DNA from: Erodium maritimum | Taxonomy: Eukaryota > Streptophyta > Magnoliopsida > Geraniales > Geraniaceae | Reading direction: 5' to 3' | Length of the DNA: 64,000 nucleotides | Assembly: GCA_963921825.1 (NCBI GenBank) | Contig: OY997594.1 | Coordinates: 33,214,956-33,278,955, forward strand | In this document: positions 35,323 through 49,129 of the stretch, piece after piece | Layout of the letters: every line of letters starts with the position of its first letter | Numbering within the stretch: the first letter of the stretch is position 1 | Position numbers and translations under genes: made by a program | Notes under the pieces: generated by a model | Databases searched by the model: none | Told to the model about the DNA's origin: nothing | Seen by the model: only the letters and a program-made list of their open reading frames with translations

Positions 35323-38300
35323 TGTAAGAACCACTACCGGTCAACGCCAGTCAAACCTGCGAAAAACAGGAAAATTTAAAAAATTTGGACAGACACTTAA
35401 GTGAACCTAACTTTGACACTGAGGGTCATACATGACTTAAGTTGACCCCGTTATCGACCAAAGTGAGTTCCGGGGGACTCAGAGCAACTTTCTGACCAAT
35501 TTGGGAAAGGTTGACTTTTCGCTTGAAAAGTCAACTGAGCGACATTTCGGTCCATTCGAGTTCCGTTTTGGATCCAAAAATCTTAACCGTCATCGCAGCG
35601 GTCTTAGTTGAGCCGTTTCCTTGTACCCCGTGAAGTTTCGTAATTTCTTGGAAAAAGTGCCCGTTCGGGGCCCGAGACGACCGAATTTCGCGAATCTGAT
35701 TGGAAAATATCTAGAAGATATTTTCCAAAAGGTGTGGGACCCACTTGCCATATGTCAATTATGTGGTGGTGTTAGGTTTCTTGAACAAAACAAAGATGAG
35801 ACTTGGAGTGTTAGCTTTCTAATTTAAAAGGTTGGTGTTGTTTTTTAAAAACAAATAAACGGGAATGTTTAGGTGGTTTCAGCAAAACAGAAACAAAAAG
35901 GGGGAGTTGAACAGAGAGAAAGGGGATAGAAAGAGGAGAGAAGGTGGAGAGAAAAGGAGAAGAAAATTTAGGGTTTTGGTGATTCCCGACGATCAAACCG
36001 GTGGATCGTCTCAACGATAAAAGAATCGAGCTCACATCGACATTCTCTACGGTGAGCACCTAACCGATTTTCGTTTTGTTAAGTTTGAAAGTTAGGGTTT
36101 GGGTTCGAACTAGTAGTTTTTGGATGTGTTGAGGTGTGAGGTTCGTTGGAGGTGTTTTGGAGCGAAGAGATGAACGTTTTCCGGTGACCGGAGGCTAGGG
36201 GGACCTCCGGCCACCGTGTATGGTGGCTGGCCGGTTTTGTAGGGTGGCTAGCCGGAGTTAGGACCAGCCACCACCTTGGTGGACTGGCCCCAAACAGGCC
36301 CTAGCCACCCACGACCAAAGGGGGTCGGATGGGGCCCACATGCTCGGGTATTCGGGTTTCGTGTTCGGGTGGTTTAAAATGTTCCCCAAGTAATTAATCC
36401 ACACCCGGATCGAAATTTGGAATTAACTTGTGAAAGTTATAATTGACGGGTTTAGAAACTTTAAACGCGAATTAAATTACTCGGAAGTCGGAACTCGATT
36501 CCGTCGAGTGCCTAGGAACTCTTGAATTATTCTAAGACCGTAGAAACGAAAACGGGAATTTTCAGAGCCCCGGAAGGGCGTTTTCAAAACCCGGGCAGAT
36601 ACGCCACGTCGGGCGAATCGAGCTTTTCCGGGTCCATTATTGACAATGTCGAGTAATTGGGAAGTTTAGGAGTGATCGACATTACCGTGATTGCGTTTGG
36701 GCGTTTAATTCTTTAAATTCGGGTTTCGCCTACTTACTTAAAAAGTGTGTTAATTGTAATAATTGTAGACCGTGTCGCCTACCGTGGAAATATGAGGCTA
36801 AGCGGGAATTATGAAGCCTTTCCGGAGTAAGAGCATCGAGTTTGACACGCTTCAAGAGGTAGTGAAAAGTAGCCGGATCTCGGCCCTGATTAGGGAAAGT
36901 TAACAGTAGAAATGCATGTGACACTTGGGTGTCGTGGGTTAAGTAAGTTTATCGAATATTAGAAAGGCAGGCGACACCGGGTGGTGTCGTATGATACGGG
37001 AACTTATCGAACAATAGAAATGCATGTGACACTTAGTAGTGTCGTAGGAGCAGTGAACTTTCGATATTAGAATTACTGGAGGCATTTGGTTATGCCGGAG
37101 GTTGATTGTTTAATTTGTGTCTTGGGTGGCCATGAGAGCCCGTATTATACTGTTGTGTCTTGGGTGGCCATGAGAGCCCGTATTATACTGTTGTGTCTTG
37201 GGTGGCCATGAGAGCCCATATTATACTGCTGTGTCTTGGGTGGCCATGAGAGCCCGTGTCTTTACTATTGGTGTCTTGGGCGGCCATGAGTGCCCGTGGG
37301 GTTGTTGAACCCGTGTCTTTACTTTTGGTGTCTTGGGTGGCCATGAGTGCCCGTGGGGTTGTTGAACCCGTGTTCTACCGTTGGTGTTTTGGGTGGCCTT
37401 GACTGCCCGTGGGGTTGTTGAACCCGTGTTCTACCGTTGGTGTTTTGGGTGGCCTTGAGTACCCGTGGTGTTGTTGAACCCGTGCTTTACCGTTGGTGTC
37501 TTGGATGGCCATGAGTGCCTGTGGAGTGTCAAACCGGTGTTGTTGCTGTTTGTTGAAATTTGTTTGTGATTGTGATTGTGTTTACCTAAGGTTGGGGGCT
37601 CGCTTCATAATAACAGGGGTCCTGTGATCGCACGCGTCTACATGTTCAGACGGGGTAGGGGGCCCGCTCGTGAGGAAAGGGGTCCTGGCCGTGCGTGCGT
37701 GGATTGGGGTGACAGGTCGACAGCCTGATCCCACTTTGTGTCAGGAAAAGTGCGACAGGGCGACCTCCTGGCCTGACAGGGATCGGTAAAGGGCGTGAGG
37801 GGGTTACTGAGCAGCTGGAGTGCGATCCATTGTGATCTTGTTTGGTGTGCGATCCTTAGTGATCTTGGGTGTTGCGTGGTTATCTGTCGTGTCTTTGGAG
37901 GAAGTCGTCAATCGTCGTGTCGGGTCTACGTTACGAGTCCGAGTGTTGAGTGGGTTGAGGAAAGTAACGGTTTGTGTGTCAGTCGGGTTACTCGAGTCTG
38001 GGGATAGTAGTCCCCGGTGTTCGGTTGTTGTTGGTGTTACTGGCATTGTCTGCTAAGTATGATGTAGTCAGTCTGTTATCAGTGGTGGTGAGCGAACGCT
38101 CACCCCTAGCTGCTTTTCCTACAGGTATTGGTCGCGGGATGGACTAGGTGAGCTTCCGAAGCTTGAGGAGCTAGGAGCGGGAGTCCGGGTTTACTTTTGA
38201 GTCTAGCGACGTATACCTTGTATTTTGTCCGCTTGTTGGGACGTACTTTGAGTTGTAAATTATTATTTTGTTAAACAAATTGATGGTTTTAAAGCGATTT

Positions 38301-38379
38301 ATTCAAAAGGTTTGAAAAGGTTTTATTAAATTAAACGTTCGCGTTCCGGGTTCGGTTTTACTGAATTTGGGGCGTGACA
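35323..38379 (+). repeat. 5' LTR of the family A element
   Basis: Starts TGTAAGAACCACTACCGG and ends GGGGCGTGACA. The tandem array with core GTCTTGGGTGGCCATGAG lies at 37117-37520. A small hairpin GGTGAGCGAACGCTCACC lies near 38086, just before a CTTTTCCTACAG tract. Both are conserved across the family. Confidence 0.93.
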
Positions 38380-38739
38380 GCTTGGTATCAGAGCTCGAGG
38401 TTTCACACCTCGGACTGTACGTCAATTAGGTGGGGAGAGTCGAGTCGGTGAAAGTCCCGTCGTGCGTAGTTGCGCAAGTCGGAAACCGTGTGTAGACCCG
38501 TGGTGTCTTGAGTCCTGTTTGTGATTGTGTGTATGTGCAGTATTTTATTACTGGCATACTAATTATTTGTTGCTGTGTGAACGTTTTTAAGCTGTCTTGG
38601 GTCGACTCAGGAGCGCTCCTGTAGTCGAACGTGACGGTGCTGATATCAAGTCGGTACAACGTAGTTCGGGGACGCCTGGACCGGGTTGTAGCTACGTGAT
38701 GTCAAAGAATGAGGTTTTATAATGAAAGGGAGAAAAGTT

Positions 38740-39560
38740 TTAAATTTGGTTGGCCCTGTGGGCGTGTGTGTAAGTTGGTTGGTCCGGTGGGTGCGTTTTG
38801 ATTTTGGTTGGTCCGGTGGGTGCGTTTTGATTTTGGGTGGCCCGGTGGGCGTGTTTTGGTTTTGGTTGGCCTTGTCGGCTTGTGATTGAGGTTGGGTGAC
38901 TTGTGTTTGGTTTTTAAATTGTTGTACGTGTGTTGTTAGTTTGGTGGTCGAATGTCTGCGACGCACAAGTGTGCGGGTTGCTAGGAGACGGGTAGGATGC
39001 GAGTGCCCTAGGGTAGACGTGACGGTGTGTTAAGTGCGAAGTCGTTGCAGCTACGGGACGGGCCATGGACCGGCCCGCTAGGAGACTGGGTCGGGGCCAC
39101 TGTTTTGGCGCGGAAGGTGAAATGGATCGGGTGTCTTACCAGCCCGGACGGCATAACGGACCGGGTGGCTTGCTGGCCCGGACGACAGCACGGTCCGGAT
39201 GGCTTGCCGGCCCGGACAGCAGCACGGTCCGGCTGGCTTGCCGGCCTGGTCCAGTCAGCTGCTTTTAAAAAATTTTGGTTTCGTTGTGTGGTTAATGTTG
39301 TTGTTACGTGACTTGGTGCACGTTCGTGCGGTTTATTTGAGGTTTCCTTCACGTGAGTGGGTTATTCGAGGTTTCCCTCGCGTGAACGGATGGTTTAAGG
39401 TTTCCTTCATGTGAGTGGGTTATTTGAGGTTTCCAATGTGATCCAGTAGTTGGGGTATTGAGGTTGTGAGCAATAGTGATTCGCTGAATTGAGAACATAA
39501 TCCCCGTTTTGAGGTTTCCCTTACGTAAGAGATTATTTGAGGTATTAATGGCTTGAGCAG
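38740..39560 (+). repeat. Three short tandem arrays in the leader of the family A element
   Basis: Units of about 29 bp (GGTTGGTCCGGTGGGTGCG) lie near 38770-38880. Units of about 31 bp (GGCTTGCCGGCCCGGACAGC) lie near 39165-39260. Units of about 30 bp (GAGGTTTCCTTCACGTGAGT) lie near 39330-39560. They lie where gag would be expected, and no gag domain is visible. Confidence 0.75.
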
Positions 39561-39779
39561 TGTGATGTTTTGGTATCAGTTTTTGAGGTAGTGGTTTTCC
39601 CTGATTAGATGGGTAATTCGTTAGTGCTTTACTAGTATGTCATAATCGAACGGGTGTCCGTGGAGGTGAGCAGAACGCTCATCCCCTTTACTACTTTTCC
39701 CGCAAGGGACGAGTAACGAATACTGGTTTGGTTGCGAAAAGTTATAAGTAAATGGATAGAGGACAGTGTGGGGGTTGCA

Positions 39780-42700
39780 CTAGACCTTACCGGAGTGACT
39801 AATGGAGTGGTTGTTCGGTCTCTGATTTGGGCGTCAGTTTTATTGGATACCGGGGCGTCACACTCGTTTGCTTCGTCGAGTTGTGCTGGGATGTTGGGGC
39901 TGAGTTTAGAGCCGTTGAGTACACCCCGGCGTCTGGACACGCTAGTTGGGGGTGTTGTGGTGTTGACTAGGGTCTGTCGTGCCTGCGAAGTTAGAGAAGC
40001 GAATTGATACATGAGTTCGAGAGAGGGCTCAAGAGCCCCGATGCTGGATCAAGTCCTCACCCCGAGGATTCGGGTATGTTCGGAGTTGGTAGGCACGACG
40101 ACGGTAGTGGAGCGAGGTCTTAGAGAGTCCGCGAGGGTCCGTGAGTTTTGGTAGCGACTGAGTTTGTGTGTGTATCCGTGGGAAGGATACTTACGAAATG
40201 ACCACCTTGACATGATCCTGGGAATGGATTGGCGGGCGAAGTACCAAGTCAATATCGACTGTTACGGGCGACGAGTGACGGTGTCAGCAGGAAACACGAA
40301 GGTGTCGTGTGTTCTGGGTAGTAAGAGCGGGGTTTTCCTGTCGGCATTGTCCGCAGTGAAGGAGGTATCAGCTGTGCAGAGCCGCGAGTTACCGCAAGTG
40401 GTTTGCGAGTTCCCCGAGGTCCTTCCGGAGGAATTGAGCGGGTTGTCACCAGTTCGTGAGGTGGAGTTCAGGTTTGACCTGGTGCCGGGAACGGCAGCGA
40501 TATCGATGGCGCCTTACAGTTTCGCGCCAGCCGAGTTGACCGAGCTGAAGCATCAGCTCGAGGAGCTTCAGGAGATGGGATTTATCCGTCCGAGCGTATC
40601 GCCGTGGGGAGCACCAGCACTCTTCGTGAAGAAGAAGAGTGGAGAGCTCCGGATGTGTATAGATTACCGGAAGCTGAACCGGGTTACGGTGAAGAACCGA
40701 TACCCGATGCCGAGGATTGACGACTTATTCGACCAGTTGAGAGGGTCGACCTGTTTCTCGAAGATCGATCTGCGGTCCGGATATTACCAGTTGCGAGTCC
40801 GAGAGGAGGACGTCACAAAGACTGCATTCTGGACACGCTATGTGCATTACGAGTTCTTGGTGATGCCGTTTGGACTGACGAACGCACCTGCAGCGTTCAT
40901 GGATCTGATGAACATTATATTCTGACCGTTCTTAGATCAATTTGTGGTGGTAGTTGTGGACGATATCTTGATCTTGTCGCAGAACGAGGCGGCGCATGAG
41001 GAACATCTGAGGGGTGTTCTGACCCTGTTGCGCACACATCAATTATACGCCAACCTGGAGAAGTGCGAGTTTTGACTCGCTGAGGTGGGATTCCTCGGTC
41101 ACGTTGTGTCCCGTGACGGTATATTGGTCGACCCGGCGAAGATCGATGCGGGTTTGAAGGGAGCGCGACCCACGAGTGTCTTCGAGATCCGCAGCTTCTT
41201 GGGGCTGGCAGGACGTTTATCGGCGGTTTTTTCCAGTACTTTGCGTGACTAGCCGCGCCTATGACTATTTTGACACGCAAGGGAGTTGGGTTTATGTGGA
41301 CCGACGTTTGTGAACGTGCGTTCACGGAGTTGAAGGCTCGTCTGACTACCGCTCCAATGTGATAGTGCCAGAGCGCGGGTTCGAGTATGAGGTCTGTTGT
41401 GATGCGTCCGGGGAAGGTTGTTGCTTGTGGCTCCAGGCGGCGGAAGACGCACGAGCGCAACTATCCTACCCATGACCCGGAATTAGCAGCAGTAGTGTTC
41501 GTGCGGAAAGGCTTGAGGTATTATCTGTATGGCGAGCGATTTCAGGTGTTCTCGGATCATAAGAGCCTTAAGTACATCTCTTCCCAACGAGACCTGAATA
41601 CGCGCCAGCGGCGATGGATGGAACTACTCGAGGAGTACGACTTTGAGCCATACTACCATCCGGGTAAGGCGAACGTGGTTGCCGACGCCCTGAGTAGGAA
41701 GTCGGTCTCGAGTCTTGCTAGCATATCAGTCCGAGAGTGGGACATGATATGGGAACTGGGCACGCTCGGGTTGGAGCTAGAAGAGGTTACTGGCGGCGTG
41801 ACCATGTACTTCTTGGTGACTCAGCCCAACCGGCTTGGCCGGGGAATAGAGGTGCAGTCGGTGGATGTCGAGACGATAGAAATCCGGGAGAGAGTTGCCG
41901 GCGGTGTTGACGCCGAGGGTTGGGATCGTCGTGCTAATTGGGAGTTACGGTATCGCGAAGGTTTATTCATACCAAGTAACGGTGGAGGTGACGAGCTGCG
42001 AGAGTCGCCGCATTCGCGTCTGACAGTGCACGTGGGTAGCACTAAGAGGAGCGCGACATCTGGTGGCTTGTCTAGTGGAGCGGGATGCGGAGAGCGGTCG
42101 CGGAGTTAGTATCGCGGTGCCTCACTCGTCGGCAGGTGAGAGCCGAACAACAGCGTCCCGCTGGATTATTGCAACCACTGCGGGTTGCACAGTGGAAATG
42201 GGGGCACGTCACGATGGACTTCGTGAGCGGTTAGCCGATTTTGCCTACAACAACAGCTTTCAGGCCAGTATCAGGATGGCACCGCTCAGAGCATTGTATG
42301 GTAGGCCGTGTCGGTCGCCCGTGTACGGGGCGGAAGTGAGGAATGAGGGTTCACTGGGTCTAGAACTGGACTAAGAGACAGCTGAGTCGGTCGTGTCGAA
42401 GCGTGAGCGGTTGAAGACCGCGCAGAGTCAGCAGGAGCTATGTTGACAGACGTTGCCGACCTCTCGAGTCAGCAGTCGGTGATCATGTATCCCTGGAGGT
42501 GAGTCCGAAAGGTGGACCGGTGCGTTTCAACCACGGCGCAGGCGGGTTAGCCCCGCGGTGTATCGAGCCTTTCGAAGTTTGAGTATAGGGGGAGCAGTTG
42601 CATACCGACCTGCACTACCGCCGCAGCATGGGAATATCCACGTTTCCCAGTTGCAGAAGTATGTGTGGACCCCTCGCACGTCATTGAGTGGGCAGATGTC

Positions 42701-42890
42701 GAGGTAGCTGATGATGTCTCGTATGAGAAGGAACTGGTTTGGGAAATGGATCCGCGGGAGCAGGTCCTGCGCGGAAAGGTTATCCGCTTAGAATGGGTGC
42801 AGTGGCGGCACCACAAGGCTGAGTCGACTTGGGAACGCAAGGACGAGGTTCGCGCGAAGTACCCTAATCTGTTCGAATCCAGAGGTATGA
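39780..42890 (+). other. pol region of the family A element
   Basis: Fossil polyprotein of a chromovirus. It contains an aspartic protease block (VLLDTGASHSFASSS), reverse transcriptase motifs ([43 protein letters not shown]), RNase H (YPTHDPELAAVVFVRKGLRY, FSDHKSLKY) and the connection LSRKS. Integrase survives only in small pieces, followed by a WRHHKAESTWE chromodomain-like end. The order and motifs place it in Ty3/gypsy, Tekay/Del side. It is broken in many places. Confidence 0.88.
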
Positions 42891-42934
42891 CTGTTTTGAA
42901 TTTCGTGGACGAAATTCCTTTAAGGGGGGTAGAT

Positions 42935-45896
42935 TGTAAGAACCACTCCCAGTCAACGCCAATCAAACCTGCGAAAAACAGGAAAATTTAAAAAATTTGG
43001 ACAGACACTTAAGTGAACCTAACTTAGACCCCGAGGGTCATACCGGACTTAAGTTGACCCCGTTATCGACCAAAGTAAGTTCCGGGAGAGTCAGGGAAAC
43101 TTTCCGACCAATTTGGGAAAGGTTGACTTTTCGTTGGAAAAGTCAACCGAGCGACGTTTTGGTTCATTCGAGGTCCGTTTTGGATCCAAAAAGCTTAACC
43201 GTCGTCGCAGCAGTCTTAGTTGAGCCGTTTCCTTGTAGCCCGTAAAGTTTCATAATTTTTGGAAAAAGTGCCCGTTCGGGGCCCGAGACGGCCGAATTTC
43301 GCGAATCTGATTGGAAAATATCTAGAAGATATTTTCCAAAAGGTGTGGGACCCACTTGCCACATGTCAGTTATGTGGTGGTGTTAGGTTTCTTGAACAAA
43401 ACAAAGATGACACTTGGAGTGTTAGTTTTGTAATTTAAAAGGTTGGTGTTGTTGTTTAAAACAAATAAAAGGGAAGGTTTAGGTGGTTTCGGCAAAACAG
43501 AAATAAAAAGGGGGAGTTGAAAAGAGAGAAAGGGGATAGAAAGAGGAGAGAAGGGGGAGAGAAAAGGAGAATAAAGTTTAGGGTTTTGGTGATTCCCGAT
43601 GATCAAACCGGTGGATAGTCTCAACGATAAAAGAATCGAGCTCACATCGACATTCTATACGGTGAGCAACTAACCGATTTTCGTTTTGTTAAGTTTGAAA
43701 GTTAGGGTTTGGGTTAAAACTAGTAGTTTTTGGATGTGTTGAGGTGTGGGGTTCGTTGGAGGTGTTTTGGAGCGAAGAGATGAACGTTTTCCGGTGACCG
43801 GAGGCTCGGGGGAGCTCCGGCCACTGTGTATGGAGGCTGGCCGGTTTTGTAGGGTGGCTGGCCGGAGTTAGGACCAGCCACCACCTTGGTGGACCGGCCC
43901 CAAACCGGCACTCGCCACCCACGGCCAAAGGGTGTCGGGTGGGGCCCACATGCTCGGGTATTCGGGTTTCGTGTTCGGGTTGTTTAAAACGTTCCCCATG
44001 TAATTAATCCACACCCGTATCGAAATTTGGAATTAAATTGTGAAAGTTATAATTGATGGGTTTAGAAACTTTAAACGCGAATTAAATTACTCGGAAGTCG
44101 GAACTCTATTCTGTCGAGTGCCTAGGAACCCTTGAATTATTCTAAGACAGTAGAAACGAAAACGGGTATTTCGGAGCCCCGGAAGGGCGTTTTCAAAACC
44201 CGGGAAGATTCGCCATGTGGGGCGAATCGGGCTTTTCCGGGTCCTTTATTGACAATGTCGAGTAATTGGGAAGTTTTGGGAGTGATCGACATTACTGGGA
44301 TTGCGTTTGAGCGTTTAATTCTTTAAATTCGGGTTTCGCCTGCTTACTTAAAAAGTGTGTTAATTGTAATAATTGTAGACCGTGTCGCCTACCGTGGAAA
44401 TAGGAGGCTAAGCGGGAATTATGAAGCCTTGCCGGAGTAAGAGCATCGGGTTTGACACGCTTCAAGAGGTATGGAAAAGTAGCCGGATCTCGGCCCTGAT
44501 TAGGGAAAGTTAACAGTAGAAATGCATGTGATACTTGGGTGTCGTGGGTTAAGTAAGTTTATCGAATATTAGAAAGGCAGGCGACACCGGGTGGTGTCGT
44601 ATGATGCAGGAACGTATCGAACAATAGAAATGCATGTGACACTTAGTAGTGTCGTAGGAGCAGTGAACTTTCGATATTAGAACTACTGGAGGCATTTGGT
44701 TATGCCCGGAGGTTGATTGTTTAATTTGTGTCTTGGGTGGCCATGAGAGCCCGTATTTTATTGCTGTGTCTTGGGTGGCCATGAGAGTCCGTATTTTACT
44801 GCTGTTTCTTGGGTGGCCATGAGAGCCCGTGTCTTTACTGTTGGTGTCTTGGGCGGCCATGAGTGCCCGTGGGGTTGTTGAACCCGTGTCTTTACTTTTG
44901 GTGTCTTGGGTGTCCATGAGTGCCCGTGGGGTTGTTGAACCCGTGTTCTACCGTTGGTGTTTTGGGTGGCCTTGAGTGCCCGTGGTGTTGTTGAACCCGT
45001 GCTTTACCGTTGGTGTCTTGGGTGGCCATGAGTGCCTGTGGAGTGTCAAACCAGTGTTGTTGCTTTTTGTTGAACTTTGTTTGTGATTGTGATTGTGGTT
45101 ACCTGAGGTTGGGGGCCCGCTTCATAATAACGGGGGTCCTGTGATCGCACGTGTCTGCATGTTCAGACGGGGTAGGGGGCCCGCCCGTGAGGAAAGGGGT
45201 CCTGGCCGCGCGTGCGTGGATTGGGCTGACTGGTCGACAGCCTGATCCGACTTTGTGTCGGGAAAAGTGGGACAGGTCGACCGCCTGGCCTGACAGGGAT
45301 CGGTAAAGGGCGTGAGGGGGTTACTGAGCAGCTGGAGTGCGATCCTTTGTGATCTTTTTTGGTGTGCGATCCTTAGTGATTTTGGGTGTTGCGTGGTTAT
45401 CTGTCGTGTCTTTGGAGGAAGTCGTCAATCGTCGTGTCGGGTCTACGTTACGAGTCCGAGTATTGAGTCAGTTGAGGAAAGTAACAGTTTGTGTGTCAGT
45501 CTTGTTACTAGAGTCTGGGGATAGTAGTCCCCGGTGTTCGGTTGTTGTTGGTGTTACCGGCATTGTCTACTATGTATGTTGTAGTCAGTCTGTTATCCGT
45601 GGTGGTGAGCGAACGCTCACCCCTAGCTGCTTTTCCTACAGGTACTAGTCGCGGGATGGACTAGGTGAGCCTCCGAAGCTTGAGGAGCTATGAGCGGGAG
45701 TCCGGGTTTACTTTTGAGTCTAGCGACGTATACCTTGTATTTTGTCCGCTTGTTGGGACGTACTTTGAGTTGTAAATTATTATTTTGTTAAACAAATTGA
45801 TGGTTTTAAAGCGATTTATTCAAATGGTTTGAAAAAGTTTTATTAAATTAAACGTTCGCGTTCCGGGTTCGGTTTTACTGAATTTGGGGCGTGACA
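42935..45896 (+). repeat. 3' LTR of the family A element
   Basis: Starts TGTAAGAACCACTCCCAG and ends GGGGCGTGACA. Its tandem array (44727-45040) has fewer units than the 5' LTR, which accounts for most of the length difference of about 95 bp. Confidence 0.93.
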
Positions 45897-46330
45897 TTAT
45901 TGATAAATTCTTCAAGTAGTATTGATAAAGTCTATTCCTAAGGTTGATAAAAAGAATATTATTCTTACTTCTGCCTGTCTGTGTGGTGCAGAACAGTTGA
46001 TAATTCCCACTGGATTAGACATGATAAATCTGTTCAAGCAGTTGATAATGTCTTCAGACATGTATGATAAAAATCAACTTCAAATCATAATTAACTCTGG
46101 ATATAAAATATATCCAGATGAACTGATAATACCTGAGAAACTAGTTGATAAAACAAGTTATTTAGTTGATAAATCTGTTCACACAGTTGATAATATCTGA
46201 AGACATGTATGATAAAAATCAACTTCAATCCAGATGAACTGATAATCCATGAAAAACAAGTTGATAAACACAAACACATACAGTTGATAAACCCTGTTTT
46301 CAGATCTGATAAGGCATTGAACCTTTCAGG
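45897..46330 (+). repeat. TTGATAA-rich spacer between the convergent MULE-B genes
   Basis: About ten TTGATAA heptamers and six further TGATAA cores lie in some 430 bp, all on +, with no TTATCAA seen. It is the right part of the spacer that starts at 35209. From 46330 to 46490 there is no gene. Confidence 0.8.
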
Positions 46331-47639
46331 ATCATTCTTGTCCACAAAAAAAATTAACACATGTCTGTACATTTCATACAACCTGTTTCCCCCCATAAAA
46401 ATAAAGTGATCACAAAGTCATTACACCTTTACCAAAACATAAACCACAACACACATTGTTTTTGTCATCTACCAAGTACTACCCGGTTCTTTCCAAAGAA
46501 CCTGAAGATACTCTATCGTCTTTAGTTTGTTCCTTCATCTGTCAATAACTCCTAATCCTTGTCTCATTAATTATCGTTCCTGTGCTACTTGGGTATGTGC
46601 AGAGCTTCATGAGATAGCGATGCCTCAGGTTTGCTATTTGATCAGCCTATATACACACAACAAAAATCCAAAACTAGTTAAATGCGTAGCAACAAAATAT
46701 ACGAAAAGACCAACAACTTATACAAAAATATGATCTTACATTGTTTTTTAACATTGGATACCCCAGGCACTGCCTCTCTGACCCATATATCGTTCCATGT
46801 GGAACATACAATACACACCACAGTCGATCTTGTTGGCGTTGCTGCTCCAGTCTATCTTCAGACACCTTGCACTTGCATTTTATTAATTTTCACCGAGAGT
46901 GTAGCGTCATGCTTTTCCAGAAATGCAGAAATCCTATTCTTCTGCCGATTATAGAAAACATACACATATTAGAACCTAAAAATGTGCATAATTTAATAAC
47001 TAAATTACATATATACTTACCAAATTGGTAATTATGTTCCCATATTTGGCCCTAAAGTTCGACCCCTCCAAATTATCAATTACAGAAATGGTGTGTTTCT
47101 TCATATTGATGCACACCAAGTAATAATGATTGCATGCATGAATTGGGAAAAACACCTATAGTTGATAAATGAACCATACCAATGTGGTTACACACATGCA
47201 CAAAACTATAAGCATAGATAGGCCAAAAAAATAGAGGGAGATTTATTACCAAATCAGTGGCAGTGATATCCATATCCGGGTACATACCCAACTCGATTTC
47301 AATTTGTTCAGCCTAACTTCCACTCTTTGCATCGGTTAACCCAACCTAACAATAAAAGGGATTCAAAATGATATACAAATTTCAACATTACTCTTATTAA
47401 AGAGAACAAATTATATGAACTAAACAACTTACACTTGCATATGGTGTGAAAAAAACCCTCGAAGGTTCGTCTGGTGTTCTCTTATCTTCGATGCAATTAA
47501 GATAAGCTGCCCATCCAATAAGGACACCCATCTTCAATTCCGACCCGACTCTCATAGTGCGCAGATTCTTTCTCATCACCCCTAGATCACCATCCATTAC
47601 TTCAAACAGCATATCCCTGCAAAAAAAAAACACATATGC

Positions 47640-47900
47640 ATATAACTTGACAGTATTGATAAAATGTCCAGATGGATTGATAAATCAGTTCAGGATTGGT
47701 TGATAAATTTGTCAAAGATGGGGATAACAAAATCTAAAATTGGAGTTGATAAACCTACATGAAAACATTGATCAAAATGTTCAGATAACATTGATAAAAA
47801 AATGTACAGACATATTAAAAAGGCAATATTTCATAAAAATGAGTCATGGTTAATAAAATAAAACACAGAGTTCATAAACCTACAAGACAATATTGATAAA
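47640..47900 (+). repeat. TTGATAA cluster in an intron of the MULE-B Ulp1-like gene
   Basis: Six TTGATAA copies on + within 260 bp. The host gene runs on -, so the motif is antisense here, whereas in the transposase introns it is sense. Confidence 0.8.
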
Positions 47901-49129
47901 AATAAATTAAAATAAAGGGCTAGCACAATACCAGTCATCTCCTCGCTTATCGTTAAGAAGCCACTCCATCCACATTTTCTCTTCTTCAGTTAATGGAGAG
48001 TCCACATCTGTCATTCTTGTGTCTGACATTTCCAATGCAACTTCCTTCCTTTTTTGCCTTTTCTTTGTACTTCCGGGTGATCTCCTGGATGATCTCTCTT
48101 GTTTCTTCTCTTTACCCTTCTTTCCGCTGGCTACATCTTCAAATACTGCACTTCTTTCATTGATTACTGGCCTTTTCTCAATACTTCCGACCATTCTCTC
48201 TTGTTCTTTTTCTTTGCCCTTGTCTAAACTGAGCAAACCTTCACACGCTTCTCTCCCTATCTCACTAACTTCCTCAAGCCCTAGGCTGAATGTTGGCATG
48301 CCACGACCTTCTATCTCCGCTCCATTAACCTCTTCCTCAACTCTCTCAACTTCCTCAACCCTCACACTAACATCATCTACAACTTTTCCCCCTACATCAA
48401 CAGCTTCGCCCTGTTCACTAACCATATCCCCTCCTAATCCCGCATCAACATCTTTTCCTAACTCTGCCACCTCTTCCAATATCTCCTCACTCACGTTGTT
48501 ATTTTCTCCCCCAACACAATCAGTTTCAACATTCTCTCTCTCTCTTGCAACATGTTGACCACTACTCTGACTGGTCACTTTAGTCGCAGCCTTCATCGCT
48601 GCTTCAAATTCTTTGATAACGTCTGGATGGTTAAAAAAACGGTCCTGTGAGGACTCTTCAATATCATGCTTAGGTTGAGCCCCAACATCTCGTTGACAAC
48701 ATCGTGCAGTCTCCTAACAGTGACAATATCAGAGAAGGTTGAAATGGCATTCCTAATGGTTTCCTTGAAAGCCACAAAGCAATCAGCAAGCTGTAATGCT
48801 TGATTCGCCAAGTTTACAATGCATTACTACAAAATTTGCAACAAAAAAAATGTCAGCGTTAACACAAAAATCATCAATTTCACACAAAAAATATTTTGAT
48901 TATACCTCTTGTTGTACTCCGGGAATGACATTATCTGTTTCCTTCGGCACGTACGGGTCTTTCTCGATATAACCTTCCCCGAACGAGGCATACTTCATTT
49001 CAAGAAGCTCCCGGTTTTTCAAATGCTCACTTGTCCAACCTATAACAGATGGTTGGGCCCTATCGACAGTTCTTTTCTCTAGAACTACACGATCGACATA
49101 GTATAGCTGCACAACACCAAAAAATGAAC

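Larger units (their letters stand above)
35323..45896 (+). mobile_element. Tekay-like chromovirus LTR retrotransposon, family A, both LTRs present
   Basis: 5' LTR 35323-38379 (3057 bp) and 3' LTR 42935-45896 (2962 bp), with perfect target duplication TTATT (35318-35322 and 45897-45901). The primer site TGGTATCAGAGC is at 38383-38394, and the polypurine tract AAGGGGGGTAGAT ends at 42934. Parts in order: a repeat-rich leader with no recognisable gag (38400-39700), protease (LLDTGASHSF, about 39840), reverse transcriptase (40400-41030), RNase H (about 41450-41700), integrase pieces (about 42190-42400) and a chromodomain-like tail (about 42690-42880). The coding part is broken, with roughly half a dozen or more interruptions, so the ends look whole but the proteins do not. 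The LTRs differ by about 3% in a 210-bp sample, suggesting an insertion of the order of 1-2 million years ago. Confidence 0.93.

Noticed and set aside
48019-48558. 179-residue frame on + opposite the Ulp1-like gene
   Set aside because: Ser/Thr/Pro-rich antisense shadow of an acidic exon of the Ulp1-like gene.
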